From NCBI GenBank assembly GCA_007115705.1, contig QXEO01002115.1, positions 2,449,340 through 2,513,339 on the forward strand: 64,000 bases of DNA. The letters run 5' to 3'. The translations under genes were made by a program, and so were the position numbers. The notes under the pieces were generated by a model, which did no database searches, was not told the DNA's origin, and was given only the letters and a program-made list of their open reading frames with translations. This document shows positions 1-12,464 of the stretch, piece by piece. The DNA comes from Dactylis glomerata (Eukaryota; Streptophyta; Magnoliopsida; Poales; Poaceae). Numbering within the stretch: the first letter of the stretch is position 1; every line of letters starts with the position of its first letter.

Positions 1-2514
1 TCCACATGGACATAGGGGCCCACCAAGATGCTCCAGACTCCGGCGTGCCCACCAGCGACGCCGGCACAACTGAAGATGTTGGCGCAAGCAACAAGAGCGC
101 CGGCATAGATGACAAAGGAAAAGGCCCTGCAGTGCCGGAAGTCCGAACTATTCCGGAACCTGCCCCTGCTAGCCAAGCTGCACCGGCCGCGCCGGAACAG
201 CCCGCGCCCAAGACTCCTGTTGAAAAGACTCCCGCACCGGCCAAGACCTCCATCCCGGACAAGACCTCTGCCCCGGTCTGGTCCGGCACTCTCAAGATCC
301 AGAAGACCAAGTCCGGCACACCATCTGCCGCCACTGCTCCTCCTAAGGCAGCGTCCCGGACCAGCTCTGCCCTAGCCCTGCACCTTGGCAGGGCAGCGAC
401 CCGGCCTGGCTACTGGCGCAACTTCTTCGACACGCCGGAACTTGAGGGCCGCGTCCCCCTGGAGACGAAGAGTGACCAAAGCCTCGGGTCTCTCAAGGAG
501 CACTGTGTCAGGTGGAACAATGCTGGCGACATGGACACAGCGGATTCCAGGAGCAAGAAGATGGCCGAAGCCGCGGCCACTGGCAATCCAGCAGATATTC
601 TGGCCGCGAAGCCCCTACCGATCGCCTGCGAGCTCCTCAGCCTCCAGCAGAGACTTCACCGATTGGCCGATGCCACCAACGTAAGTCCTTTCTACCTATA
701 CACATATCCCCAGTCCCCGAAAATGTCGGCTGTCCGGGATATGGATATCCGGGATTTTCCCATAGTCTTTTAGTTAGCTTTTTTTGAATGATCTGCCGAC
801 ACATGAGCTCGATCTGAGCTTCAAATCCTAGTCACCGAGAGCCGGGATAGGTGCGCAGCACCTGTGCCGGGTCTCTAACAATTTCACATCTCAATTATTT
901 TTCAAATCCTCTTGACCGAGATAAGAGCTCGTCCCGAGCTTCAAATCCTAGTCACCGAGAGCCGGGATAGGTGCGCAGCACCTGTGCCGGGTCTCTAACA
1001 ATTTCACATCTCAATTATTTTTCAAATCCTCTTGACCGAGATAAGAGCTCGTCCCAAGCTTCAAATCCTAGTCACCGAGAGCCGGGATAGGTGCGCAGCA
1101 CCTGTGCCGGGTCTTCAACAGCATGAGTACTTTATATAATCTTCCATTATACCGGCTTGCTAGACTTTCAAATCCTAACACTTTTGCAGCGCATGAACAA
1201 CACGCGTGCCGACATGTTCCACGACTTGGTGTGCGAGCACCGGAAGCTATCCGACGCACACAGCAAGCTTCGGCTGGAGCTGTCCAAGAAAGGTAATCCT
1301 CGCCGATGTACCGCTATATGCCGGATACCTTTCCTCTTCTTACTTTGCAATACTATTCTTGCCGACACATGACCTTGTGCCGACATTCTTCAGATGGTAC
1401 TGAAGAACAAGTCGCCGAGCTTCTTAAGAGGGTGAAAGAGCTGACAGGTATGCCGGATCCTGTTAATCTTCAACTAAACATTCTGTACTTCAAATCCTTT
1501 AATCTTTGTCACTGTTTTATTTCTTCAAATCATTTTAACTTCAAATTTTTGCAGATGAGAAGGCTGGACTGGAAGCACGCCACCATGACTGTATGTCCTC
1601 AGTGGACGTGGCCAAGCAACTGGACGACCGGGATGCCGCTCACAAGGCCGAGATAGAGCAGCTGAAGGGCCGGATCACCGAGCTTCTGGACGAGAAGGAA
1701 CAGAGGGAGGGCCAACTGAAGAAGACCCAGGACTTGCTCGTTGCTTCCGAGACTGATGCCTCCACTGCCCATGCCGAACTGGCTAGCTTAAAGGAGCAAG
1801 CGACAAAATGGGAAGTCACAGTCGCACAGCTCAATGCTGACCTTGCCAGTAAGCTTCAAATCCCTTTTCCTTATCCTGCCCGACATAACATGTTTCTTCC
1901 GACATACCCTCTATGCCGACATATTCTCCTTTTGCTAACATCATTTATTTTTCTCAGACATGTTCCCCGCTTCCGTCGAAGACGTTGAGAGGGCTCTGCA
2001 GTTGGATCGAGAGAACCGGGGTGTTCCGGTTGACTCGGCCAACTGGGACATGTCGGAGCAGCTGCTGGCTCTGCAATCCCGGAAGAACGCCATGACGCTC
2101 TACACCGAAGAACTCTTTTATGGCGCCCAGGAGGCATTCTCTGCCCTCTGGCCGGGACAAAGGACGCCCACTGACCCTGTTGATCTCGGCAACGATCTGC
2201 AGCTTGCCAAGGTTCGCCTCCGGGAATGGCGGGATTCTGGCGCGAGGGTCGGAGCTGATGAAGCTCTTAGCTACTTCCTCTCCTGGTATGAAAAAGCTGA
2301 CTTGGAGACTTTGCGCACTGTGCGCGAAGGATCCATCTGGACCACGGATCCGGAACACATCCGACGTCGGCGGGAGTTGGCCCACAGCTATGTGGACTAT
2401 GCCGACACCGACGCCTTCGTTCGGGACATCCGCGAGCCGGAGAAGAAGGACGACGCCGGGGCATCTGCCGCTGCCGAGGGCTCCGACTCTAGCCAAGATG
2501 AAGAGGAAGTTTAG
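1..2514 (+). pseudogene. Antisense accessory gene of copy A, exons 3-7 (5' end outside window)
   Basis: Plus-strand gene opposite to gag-pol, homologous exon by exon to 30965-35431 in copy B. Exons inferred from GT-AG borders and conserved frame: 1-680 (partial), 1190-1292, 1394-1447, 1555-1848, 1958-2514. The product part is Pro/Ala-rich, then has a conserved block around HLGRAATRPGYW, then heptad-rich segments (LKGRITELLDEKEQREGQLKK) that look like coiled coil, then a C-terminal domain around NWDMSEQLLALQSRKNAM. Exon 3, which has a premature stop in copy B, is open here. The last exon ends early at a TAG (2512-2514) compared with copy B, which continues for about 55 more codons. The domain function is unknown to me. 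Confidence 0.7.
800..1120 (+). repeat. Three 120-bp tandem repeats inside an intron of the antisense gene
   Basis: Units with the core GAGAGCCGGGATAGGTGCGC recur at 841, 961 and 1081, an exact 120-bp period. The whole array lies within the intron 681-1189 of the accessory gene. Copy B has only two units at the equivalent place (33655-33860). Each core contains the near-palindrome GGTGCGCAGCACC. Confidence 0.9.
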
Positions 2515-3314
2515 GAAGCCGACACTGATGCCCCGGGACACGGATCTGTCCCGAGCGGAGGTGATGGCTCCATTCCATCTGCTGGGTCCGGCACACCTGA
2601 AGCCGACACTTCTACTGCTAGAGCTCCACCAGTCGGCGGTTCTGCCTCTGCCCCTGCTTCTTGACTTTGCAGCACAAAAACTTTAAGCTTTATCAGATCC
2701 CCGGTATGCCGGGTGCATATGTAATATACACGTTTAACTTCCTTTGGTTTGCTACCTGAACAAGTTTTATTTCGGTTTGCTTGTTATCAATGCCGGATCA
2801 TCTTTTGGCTAAGTCACCGAGTTTGTTTTCCTGTTTCCTCAACTTCACAACCTTGGCTACTTGTCTACCTTATTTGGCTTTCGACGTATGAGTCTCAAGG
2901 TTGCTTCATTGAACATACAGTACTTCAACTTTGAAACTTAGACTTCAAATCATCCGACACTTCAAGTTTTATCTTTAGCTTTTAACATAAATGTCGGTTC
3001 GCTTGCTTTACATTTCCTTAGCCGTTTTTCATGTGTGGACAATCTCCGGCATCTACTCTTGCTAGCCATGAAGCCGGGTTTCGGACAGCAGCTGAGTCGA
3101 AGAGCGGCCTTTTGTTGCCGGCACATTACTAGGCCGACATAGGAAACATTGAGATCAAACCAGCCGGCATATAACAAAAACTGTAAAATAAACAACGATA
3201 TATCTCGGAGGCAGTGCCCGCTTTCTTCGGGATGCCGGCATTCCATTCATTAGTCTTGTGCCGGCATAAAGCGCCGGCACACAAAGCAAAATATGGAAAT
3301 ACATACATTGCTGC
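2515..3314. other. Convergent 3' regions inside copy A
   Basis: About 800 bp between the stop of the plus-strand accessory gene and the stop of minus-strand pol. No gene is supported; the small ORFs here are shadows. Both transcripts would end here. The sequence is closely matched by 35432-36080 in copy B. Confidence 0.6.
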
Positions 3315-6300
3315 TCAGGAGTAAAAGGGGCGGAGTAGAGCTATGTTCCATGGTCTCTTGGTTTCTTCTCCGGACCTGTCCGCCTTGTCCTTCTTGGGGG
3401 CCTGCGCATCTATAAGATAATAGGCATCATTGTGCAGAGCTCTGCTCACAATGAATGGCCCCTCCCATGGAGGAGTTAACTTATGCCGGCCTTCTGTTCC
3501 TTGCCTTAGCCGGAGTACTAGATCTCCCTCTTGGAATCTCCTTGGATTTACCTTCTGCGCATGATAGCGTCTGAGGTTCTGCTGATATACTGCTGTTCTA
3601 GACAGTGTTATTTCTCTTGCTTCTTCCAGCAGATCCACATCATTTTCCCTGGCTTCTTTAGCCTCTTCCTCAGTATATAGCACTACTCTTGGTGCATCAT
3701 GTATTACATCTGTTGGAAGCACAGCTTCTGCTCCATACACCAAGAAAAATGGTGTGTAGCCTGTTGACCTATTCGGAGTTGTCCTTAAACTCCAAAGCAC
3801 TGCCGGCAATTCATCCAGCCAACATCCCGGCGTTTTCTCTAGTGGCTCTATCAGCCAGGGTTTTATGCCGGATAATACCAGCCCATTTGATCTCTCTACT
3901 TGGCCATTTGCACAAGGGTGAGCAACCGACGCAATGTCCAGCCGGATTCCCACTTCCTCACAAAATCTAGCAAATGGCCCTTGGGCAAAGTTCGACCCAT
4001 TATCAGTGATGATGCCATGAGGAACACCATACCTCAAGATTATATCTTTTAAGAATTTCACTGCTGTGTGACCATCACACTTGCTTATGGGATTTACTTC
4101 AATCCATTTGGCGAACTTGTCCACCATGACCAGGATATGGGTCATCTTTCCTCTGGCCGGCTTAAAAGCCCCGACCATATCCAGGCCCCAAACAGCAAAG
4201 GGCCAGGTTATCGGGATTGTCTTCAAGGCAGATGCCGGCTGATGAATTTGGTGGGCATATCTCTGACACCCATTGCATTTTCGGACCAAGTTTTCTGCTT
4301 CTTGCAGTGCCGTCGGCCAATAGAACCCATGCCGGAATACCTTTGCCACCAATGCTCTGGACGAAGCGTGGTGACCACACTCCCCCTGATGAATTTCCCG
4401 GAGCATCTCCAGACCTTCCGCAGATTCGACACATCTCTGCAATACTCCGGTGACACTTCTCTTGTATATCTCCTTGTTTATGATGGTATATCCTTTGGAT
4501 CTCCTTGCGATCCGGCGTGCCTCGGTTTCATTCGCCGGCACTTGACCATTTACCAAGAAATCCCTGATAGGACGTGCCCATGAGGGCACTTCCCTGACAG
4601 TGAACACTGCCTGATCTATCTCCATCATTTCGACCGACACATAATCGATCTCCATGGGCTGCGAAGTCCCCGGGACTGAGGAATCAGTCCCCGGGTATGT
4701 CGAAGCAGTCCCCGGGTATACCGGCACAACCTCTTGGTACATTTTACCCTTGCCCTTAGTTTTGCTCCGGAATACTGTACTCACAACATATGCCGGCGCA
4801 GTCCCCGGGACTGAGGAATCAATCCCCGGGTTATCTGACCTGGCTCCGGCATCTATCTCCATCGGAACTGCTTCCTCCGGACCTGGCGGGACATAAATGG
4901 AAGATGACTCCGGCGAGGGTTTGATCGATGGCTTCCTCAGATGCTCCAACGAAATGCCGGGCGGGATTGAGTCTCTGGAAGATCCCAGTTTGGACAATGC
5001 ATCGGCAGCATCGTTCTAAGCACGGAGAACATGCCGGAACTCACAACCTTCGAAGTAACCGCTCAACTGCTGCACCAGGAAACGGTAGGATCCCATGTTT
5101 GCATCATGAGCATCCCATATGCCGGAACATTGCTGGATTACCAAGTCAGAATCACCGAAACACATAATCCGGCGAATTCCTATGTCCTTAGACACCTTCA
5201 GGCCATGTACCAGTGCCTCATACTCCGCCACATTATTTGACGCTACGAAATGAATCTGCAGGACATATCTCAACTGGTCATTTTTTGGCGAACTGAGAAC
5301 TATGCCGGCACCCAAGCCATGGATTGTCTTGGACCCATCGAAATGCATCCTCCAATAATTTGCATCTGGCAATGGCGGCTCGTATTGTATCTCGGCCCAG
5401 TCAATAAAGAAATCAGCCAACACCTGGGACTTGATTGTATCCCTCTTATCATATTGAGGTGTATATGGTGAAAGCTCTATTGCCCACTTTGCTATCCGGC
5501 CGCTGGCATCTTTGTTACTTATGATTTCCGAGATAGGGGCCTCGGCCACTACCCGGATTGGATGCTCTTGGAAATAATGCTTGAGCTTCTTGGCCGCCAT
5601 ATAGACACCATAAGTCATCTTCTGATAGTGGGGGTAGTTTTGCTTTGAGGTGGAGAGGACTTCACTCAGATAATATACCGGCCGCTACACGGTTTTGCCT
5701 CCTTCCTCTCGCTCTACTACCACCACAGCACTGACGACTCTGTTGGTTGCCGCTATATAGAGCAACATTGGCTCACGGGGCATCGGAGATGCTAGTACCG
5801 GCGCTGTTGACAACATCTGCTTCAATTCCTTGAAAGCTGCATCTGCTTGTGTCGTCCAGACAAATGTGTCGGACTTCTTCATGAACTGGTATAACGGCAA
5901 AGCTTTCTCTCCAAGCCGGCTTATGAAATGGCTCAGGGATGCGAGGCACCCAGTGAACTTCTGTACTTCCCTCAAATCTGTCGGCGGCTTCATCCTTTCT
6001 ATAGCACGAATCTTGCCGGGATTCACCTCAATACCCCGGCTGGAGACAAGGAAGCCGAGCAACTTACCCGCCGGCACACCAAAGGTGCATTTAGCCGGAT
6101 TCAACTTCATCCGGAACCTCCTCAGGTTCCCAAAGGTTTCCCGGAGATCATCTATGAGAGTCTTGCTCTCCTTGGTTTTTATGACGATATCGCCGACATA
6201 TACCTGCACATTTTTATCTATCTGATCGTGCAAACATTTTTGCATACACCTTTGGTAAGTTGCGCCGGCATTTCTTAAACCGAACGGCATAGTGAGATAG

Positions 6301-6800
6301 CAATAAGCCCCGTACGGGGTAATAAAGGATGTCTTTATTTGATCCGGCTCATACAAAGGTATCTGGTGGAAACCAGAATAAGCATCTACAAATGATAACA
6401 GTTCACATCCAGCTGTGGAATCAATCACTTGATCGATCCGAGGGAGCGGGAATGGATCTTTAGGACATGCCTTATTCAAGTTGGTGTAATCAACACACAT
6501 CCGCCATACTTTCACTATGGCGGGCTCATCTTTCTTCTTTTCCACCAAAACCGGATTAGACACCCAATCCGGATGAAGCACTTCTTTGATAAAGCCAGAG
6601 GCCAAGAGCCTGGCCACTTTGTCCCAAATGGCTTTCCTTCTATCGCCTGCATTCCGCCGGAGCGGCTGCTTCACCGGCTTAGCATCCGGTCTCACATGCA
6701 ATGCGTGCTCAGCCAACTCCCTCGGCACACCTTGCAAGTCCGAAGTAGACCATGCAAAGATATCCCGATTCTCACGGAGGAAGCTGATGAGCTCGCTTTC
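3315..6800 (-). pseudogene. pol (RT, two RNase H domains, integrase) of copy A, inactivated
   Basis: Continues in frame after the TAG of gag-protease. RT motifs are recognisable (VDYTNLNKACPKDPFPLP, FVDAYSG, MPFGLRNAGATYQ), but the catalytic YVDD is YVGD: a Gly codon at 6192-6194 where copy B has Asp. Nonsense codons lie at 5685-5687 (CAG to TAG relative to copy B, between RT and the first RNase H) and 5016-5018 (CAG to TAG at the end of the second RNase H). The integrase part, 4997-3315, is open and shows an HH-CC zinc finger (GHHASSR, CNGCQR) and the DDE residues (GLDMVG, ITDNGSNF, NGQVER). The first RNase H lacks its Asp (YIAAT); the second has DGS, AEYEAL and GDSDLV. Dead by RT active-site loss alone. 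Confidence 0.93.
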
Positions 6801-9800
6801 CTATTTGGGATCCAAACTTGCCCCAACGAGGGCATGGCGCTCCGGGAAAGCTTCATCCAGAGGCACCTTTTTGACCTCCTTGCCCACTTGAAAAGAAGCA
6901 CTGCCGCCGGGATTCGACATGCCCAGCATAGATTTGCCGGCCACGACCGTCTCAGCAATCTCCACTGCTCGCTTGAGCCTCTTCCTTTCCTCTGCAATGA
7001 TCAGAGTCTCGGCCAGGTTAGATCCGGCAGTTGCGCACGCCATCGAACGCTTGTAATCTCCTATGATGGTAATCGCCCCTCCGGGCCCCGGCATCTTCAT
7101 CTTTAGGTACGCAACATGCGTAGAGGCCATGAACTTTGCCAATGCCGGCCTCCCCAGCAAAGCATGGTAGGGGCTTTCTAGATCAACTACCTCGAACATG
7201 AGGTTCTCCACCCTGCAGTTATCCCGGCTGCCAAACATGACATCCATCCGGATCTTGCCCATCGGCGCACATGAAAGTCCCGGCACAATGCCGTGGAACG
7301 TGGTCTTGCTTGGCTCCAGCATATTTTCCTTGATTCCCAGCTTTTGCATCGTATCCCGGTACATGATGTTGATGCTGCTGCCATTGTCAATGAGGACCTT
7401 GCTGAACCTCACGTTATTAGCCGGCCCGACGAATGTCGGATCCATTACTAGCGCATACCCGCCGGGATTCGGCATGATCCGGGGATGATCTGCCCTGTCC
7501 CAGCCAATAGCCTGGTCAGACCAATGCATCATCTTTGGAACTGCCGACATAACGGCGTTTACCTCCAAACTCCGCCGGTACAACCTCTGCTTGTCTGTTC
7601 TCTCGGTCTCAAAGACCATGTAGCTCTGATCGTGCTCCTTGTACTCATTCCGGCCCACTCCTGGGCCTCCGGTATTATACTCCGGATTATAGCTCTGGTC
7701 TATTTGATTTACGCCGGCATTTCCGGCATTGCTCTGATTCCCGGGATTAACCGGCCTGGGCGGGATTGCAACTGTATTTGCACCTGTCAACGGCGATGGA
7801 GCTGCCGGGATAGATGGCCTAGCCGGTCCCCAGGGACCTGCACGGCCTGCTAATATGTCGTCCAGCCATGAACAGTTTCTTGTCAAATGATTTGCCGGCT
7901 TACCCGGCTGGAATGTGTGAAACACACAAGGCTTGTCCATAGCCAGACCCACTGTATACTTTGGCCACTGTTTCTTCTGTCCGGCGGCTCCTCCGGCATT
8001 CTTGTTGATCCAGACATTCTTCTTCTGGAAGGGCTGCGCTTGCTGCTGCGGTTGTTGCTGCTGAGGCTGCTGATTGTCCTCATACCTCGGACGCTGGCTA
8101 CTGCCGGCGCCCCCTTGTTCTTCTTCCACAGCTGCTACCTGTGCTGCCCCATACCGGTAATCCGGCCTTTCATCTCTTCTCTTGTTCCGGTTATCAGAGC
8201 GATAGTATTGCCCTGGTCTCCCGGTATTGTTGTTCCCCTGGGTCTGCCCCTGTCCTTGTGAATCAAGGGTGGGCTGCATAGGATCTCCCAGAGCATAACT
8301 ATCAGCAATCTTTATTGTCTCGGCCAACGTGGCCGGCATTTCCCTCTGGAGCTTCTGCCACAACATGGTGCCATGCCGACACCCATGCGCGAACCACATG
8401 ATGGCCTGCTGCTCCACAACTCCCTCGCAGGAATTGCGCAAGGTGCACCACCTAGTGAGGTAGTCACGGTCGGTCTCATTCACTCCTTGCCGGCAGTTAG
8501 CCAGCTGCTGAGGACGATTCGGCCTCTTATATGTGCTGGTGAAGTTTGACACAAACTGTTCTTCGATATCAACCCAGCCGTTGATACTTCCGACCGGCAG
8601 ATTGTTCAGCCATATCCTGGCTGGTCCTTCTAGCATTTGCGGTACATATCGCACCGCCCATCTGAGGTTTCCTCCAGCAATGTTCACTGCGGTGGAGTAA
8701 TCCTCCAACCAATCTTCCGGCTTTGTGCTGCCGTTGTATGTTCTCGCGCCACGCGTGAGCTGGAAATAGTAAGGTACCGGCTCACCCATAATCCGGGGGT
8801 CCGAAACACATAGGACCCGGAGCTCCTTGCCTCTCCACCAACTCTGATTGGTGAATCCTGTCCAGCTTGAAGCGCGCATCACTTGCTGCCAAGGACCGAG
8901 GTCCCAGCCGAGATGCAATTGGGCCCGCAATCACTTTTTCCTGCTGCTGCTCCGGCTGATACTGCTCACTATGCCGGCCTTGCTGATGCTGCTGCTGATA
9001 TCCCGCCCTGGCAAGGGCGGAATTGCCGTCATCCTCTCGATGTCCCGGATGACCTGCACCTTGCTGCTGCGCTGCACCTCCGGCGCCCTGCTGCTGACGC
9101 CGGGCTGCACTGTTACTCCGGCCACCACCGGCCGAGACAGCCCCTTGCCCGGCCGGCACATTCTGGCCAGCACTCTTGCGGCCGACATATTTGTCAGCTT
9201 GGCCGGCATTCTTCTGAACTACTGTCTGCTTTCCGGCAATTGCTGGATCATACACTTGGATCTGCTTGTCCCGGCGGCCAGAGGTCACACTTCTGGCACG
9301 CCGAGCACTTGGATGCGGGGACGAAGCTTGGCCCCTCGACCTTGCGCCGGCACCTCCTACCGACGCAATGTACTGGGATGCCCCGGCACCTGGGTTTGCC
9401 TTCTTAAAGGCCTCCTGCTGCTTAGTTGCTTCAGACAAAAGATGGTTAAGTCGGGCTTGCTGCTCATGCAGTGCTTCGCCGGACAAATTAGATAAGTCCT
9501 TAGCTACCTCTGCTGCTGCTCTAAGGTTCTTCACTGGTGAGCTATAAATTACCTTAGGCACAGTACTAGTTGCAGTATGACCCTTACCACTAGCACCTTT
9601 CTCTAGCTCAGTGTTTAGATCTCTACCTCTAGTTCTAACCTCTTCTATCCGGCTAGGCCGGGTTACCACAGGAGTAAAACCATGAGCTGCTTCATACTCA
9701 CGGAGTTTCCGGTTAAACCGTTCGCGCTCCTGGTGCATGGCCAGGGCCTCGTCGACGAGGGCCTGGCGAGATCCCTCCAGGACCTCCCTTGTTTGCTCCG

Positions 9801-10314
9801 GATCATCGCCGGATCGCACCGGCTCGAGAAGCCGATCGATGATGGGAAGAAGCACCTGACCCTTTGCCGGCACAGCGGAAGTGCCGGCCAGGTTCTCAAC
9901 ATGCTCCAACGGAGGACGTGCCGACCTCTTGGCCTTCGGCGGCTCCGGGTGAGTATCTCCTGCTGCTGCTGCTGCTTTGCCGGCACCATCTGCCGGCGGC
10001 ACTGATGTGCCGGCCATCATCACCTCGGCCGACTCTACTGAGCGAGCGCTACGCCCAGCGTGAGCCAACCGATGCGACGGAGGATCCGCCGCCACCAGCA
10101 CCTTTTCCCTGCAAACTCTTTCAGTCCCCACGTACACCTCGTGGGAACCGAAAGACATGATCCGGCCATCCCCGGGGAACGGCCGGCCACCGAGACATCC
10201 GGCGTTGTCGCTGACGAAGCTGAGCGAACCTAGCCTCTGGACGAGGCCAGAGACCACGCGCACTCCCGAAGCTGCTATCACAGACCCCGTCCGAATAAAC
10301 ACTCCGCCCAGCAT
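6801..10314 (-). pseudogene. gag-protease of copy A, frameshifted
   Basis: Encodes the Gag capsid precursor and an aspartic protease for particle assembly and polyprotein cleavage. It is split into 10314-8782 and 8930-6801 by one extra G in a G run at 8795-8799: five G here, four in copy B, where the frame is open throughout. Visible parts in order: Ala/Gln-rich N-terminal region, retrotransposon gag domain with WLNNLP and the TYKRP motif, a C-x2-H...H-x4-C knuckle (CVFH...HLTRNC), and a protease with the LIDNGSS active-site motif. It ends in a TAG at 6801-6803 that is in frame with RT and also present in copy B and element C. The first upstream Met is at 10314; the frame is open from the PBS, so the true start is uncertain. 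Confidence 0.88.
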
Positions 10315-10323
10315 ATCGATCTG

Positions 10324-10340
10324 CCCCACAGTGGGCGCCA
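10324..10340 (-). promoter_or_regulatory. Primer binding site, copy A
   Basis: Read on the minus strand, TGGCGCCCACTGTGGGG begins two bases after the 5' LTR. It starts with TGG, the complement of a tRNA CCA end, and matches the PBS of copy B (one base different) and of element C. The exact primer tRNA was not identified. Confidence 0.8.
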
Positions 10341-10342
10341 AA

Positions 10343-11271
10343 TGTCGTCGTGGTGAAACAACATATGCCATAGGATGGCTTAAATGGGGGACGAACTAGA
10401 TGCTGGAGGATTCGGGAGAGGGGAACGAGCTAAAAAGCACGACAGAAAGGAACACAGATCTACCCAGGTTCGGGGCTCTCGTAAGGAGATAACACCCCTA
10501 CTCCTGCTCTACTTGGTTATATATTTGGATCGATGGAGTACACAACAATGGTGCTTCCAAGCTCTCTGCTAGAGGAGGAAGATGAACTGCTAAGTGTAGG
10601 AGCACAGAGTGACCAACCCCTTGCTAGGACTCCCTGTGCCACCTTATATAGTGGTGGCCAGGGTTACAACGGTCACAAAAGACCAGCAGACACGAGCTAC
10701 ACTCCAAATAGGACTTGATGTACGAAGGCAGAGACCCTTGACTTCCTCCCTGATTGCTCTCGATGGGACTTCATATCCCTGTACCTGGTACTTCCTGCAC
10801 TGTGACCTTACCCCTGTGAGGTAAGCTCTGTACTTGCGCACAGTGAGGGTAGGTAACCTCCACTGTGCACCCTGCCATCACACTCTGCTACCATGCTTGG
10901 ATGTTTTCTTCCTTGATTATAGGGATGTGACACCTTAGCTGACTTCTGTATTCCGGATATGACCGTTGGCCATATCCCGGACCTATATGCCGGACCAACG
11001 ACCTACGAAGGTCGGGTAATCCGGCCTCCCTTGCTCCTGCACAACACACCAAAAGGTTAAGCCGGCATATCTAAGTATATACCGGCACTCCTATATAAGT
11101 ATTCCGGCTATACCGGCATATCCGAACACCAGCCGGGATAACCATATATGCCGGCCTGGCCGATGCTCTTATATTCCGGCCAGGCCCACCCTTGATAATC
11201 CGGCATAAAGTCAACCTCAGACCAGGTATCTTTCTAGTCTCTTGACCCTACCGGGGGTCATCCCCCCGACA
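10343..11271 (-). repeat. 5' LTR of copy A
   Basis: 929-bp terminal repeat bounded by TGTCG...CCGACA, so it starts TGTCGG and ends CGACA on the element's strand. It is clearly homologous along its whole length to the two LTRs of copy B but visibly more diverged from them than they are from each other. A TATA box (TATATAAGG on the minus strand, 10642-10650) would drive the sense transcript leftward into gag. The terminal inverted TG/CA typical of LTRs is present. Confidence 0.92.
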
Positions 11272-11435
11272 TATAAATTATTTATTTCCACTGAGGCATG
11301 GGTAGTAGGAGGCATGGGTAGTAGGCAGAACAAGATATTTATGTTTAAACTGACCATTGAGTCACTACCTCGCACGCCGGCTCTACCACCTCTCTCTCCT
11401 TCCTCTAGTTCTACCCCCTCTCTCCTTCCTTCACC

Positions 11436-12168
11436 ATGCCGTCTTGTAATGATGGCGACGATACAAGCTACGGCAGCGACAGCGACAGCGGCATCCTTCT
11501 CTCCGATTTCGACTACTGCCGGACAAATGTGAGTTCCTTTTATTCGACGTGTTGGTTTATGGGGTTAAGAATTTAGGTTTAGGTTTTGTTTTAGGTGCCA
11601 CAGACCATCTACGACCCATATTGGGATGGTTTGGCGATTGAGAGGGAGGCACCATGTGACCATGGGTTGAAACTAAGGAAATTTGTTGCCTTCAAAGGCA
11701 CTAACACAGGGAAAAGGTTTATAGGATGCGCAAAGGAGGTTTGGATTATTTATATTGCAAAATGAATGTTTGAATAGTGTTGTTATCTCTTCATTTCATA
11801 GTTTCTTATATTTGTTATACTATGCTGCTGATCATTAGGATGGTCCAAAGTGTGGAATAGTGGAGTGGATTGATCCGGAGTGGCCTGACGCACTGAAGAA
11901 ATGTTTGGTCAAGTTATGGGAGTTGTATAAATCGGAAAGTATTGGGAGAATTAGTGATGCTTGTGCTGCTGCTGATGAATGTTACAAGCTATCACAGGAT
12001 AAGAAGGAGCTCGAAGAAATAAACAACAATATGGCCAAAGAACTCCAGAAAACAATGACCGATAGGCAGGTGGGATCCATTTCGAAAAATCTTCTAGATA
12101 TTCAGATCTTTCTAAAGCTCAAGGCAGAAAAGCAGAGGGACCAGCTAAAGGAGGAGAAAAAAGGCTAG
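11436..12168 (+). CDS. Small GRF-type zinc-finger protein with coiled-coil tail
   Basis: Three exons inferred from GT-AG borders with a kept frame: 11436-11528, 11595-11738, 11839-12168. The N-terminus is Asp/Ser/Gly-rich (SYGSDSDSG). Exons 2-3 encode a pattern resembling the GRF zinc finger (PF06839): CDHG, then GTNTGKRFIGC, then CGIVEW, giving a C-H-C-C set of likely ligands and the usual aromatic Trp. This is followed by WIDPEWPDALKKCLVKLW and a Lys/Glu-rich heptad region. GRF fingers in other proteins bind single-stranded nucleic acid; the role of these short grass proteins is not known to me. The C-terminus is uncertain: splicing at 12070 would alter it. It lies just outside the copy A LTR, and its promoter is not obvious. 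Confidence 0.6.
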
Positions 12169-12464
12169 AGAACTGCATTGCAGATCTCTTGAAGCAAGCA
12201 GCAGTTAATAAGGACAAGTTAGATAGATTGAAACAAATTTTAGATGAATAAGTTATGTCTATGTAATTCAGCATTTCAAGTTATCTATAAGCAATAGTGT
12301 ACCTACAACAATTGCTTCTATATAACAGAGAGCATTAACGCAACATCATAGTTCAGTTAACATTTCACTACTAGTTCAGATAACATAAGATTCAGGCTAC
12401 TTAACACAAAGGTCAGACATACAGGACGATGAAACATAGCGCGCAGACTACATCGTATCTCCTC

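Larger units (their letters stand above)
1..11271 (-). mobile_element. Tat-lineage Ty3/gypsy retrotransposon, copy A (3' part outside window)
   Basis: Copy A is the same family as copy B at 28961-44039 and is read on the minus strand. The 5' LTR lies at 10343-11271, the PBS at 10324-10340, gag-protease runs from about 10314 to 6801, RT-RNaseH-integrase from 6800 to 3315, and an antisense (plus-strand) accessory gene occupies 1-2514. The 3' LTR and first exons of the accessory gene lie beyond the left edge. The order protease, RT, RNase H, integrase places it in Ty3/gypsy. The second RNase H and the antisense ORF are traits known for the Tat lineage. It carries a frameshift, several nonsense codons and a mutated RT active site, so it is not autonomous. 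The base after the LTR begins tataa, the presumed right-hand target duplication. Confidence 0.93.

Noticed and set aside
3689..4583. Plus-strand ORFs of 90-170 residues opposite integrase
   Set aside because: Shadow frames of the conserved integrase in copy A, and again at 36455-37349 in copy B.
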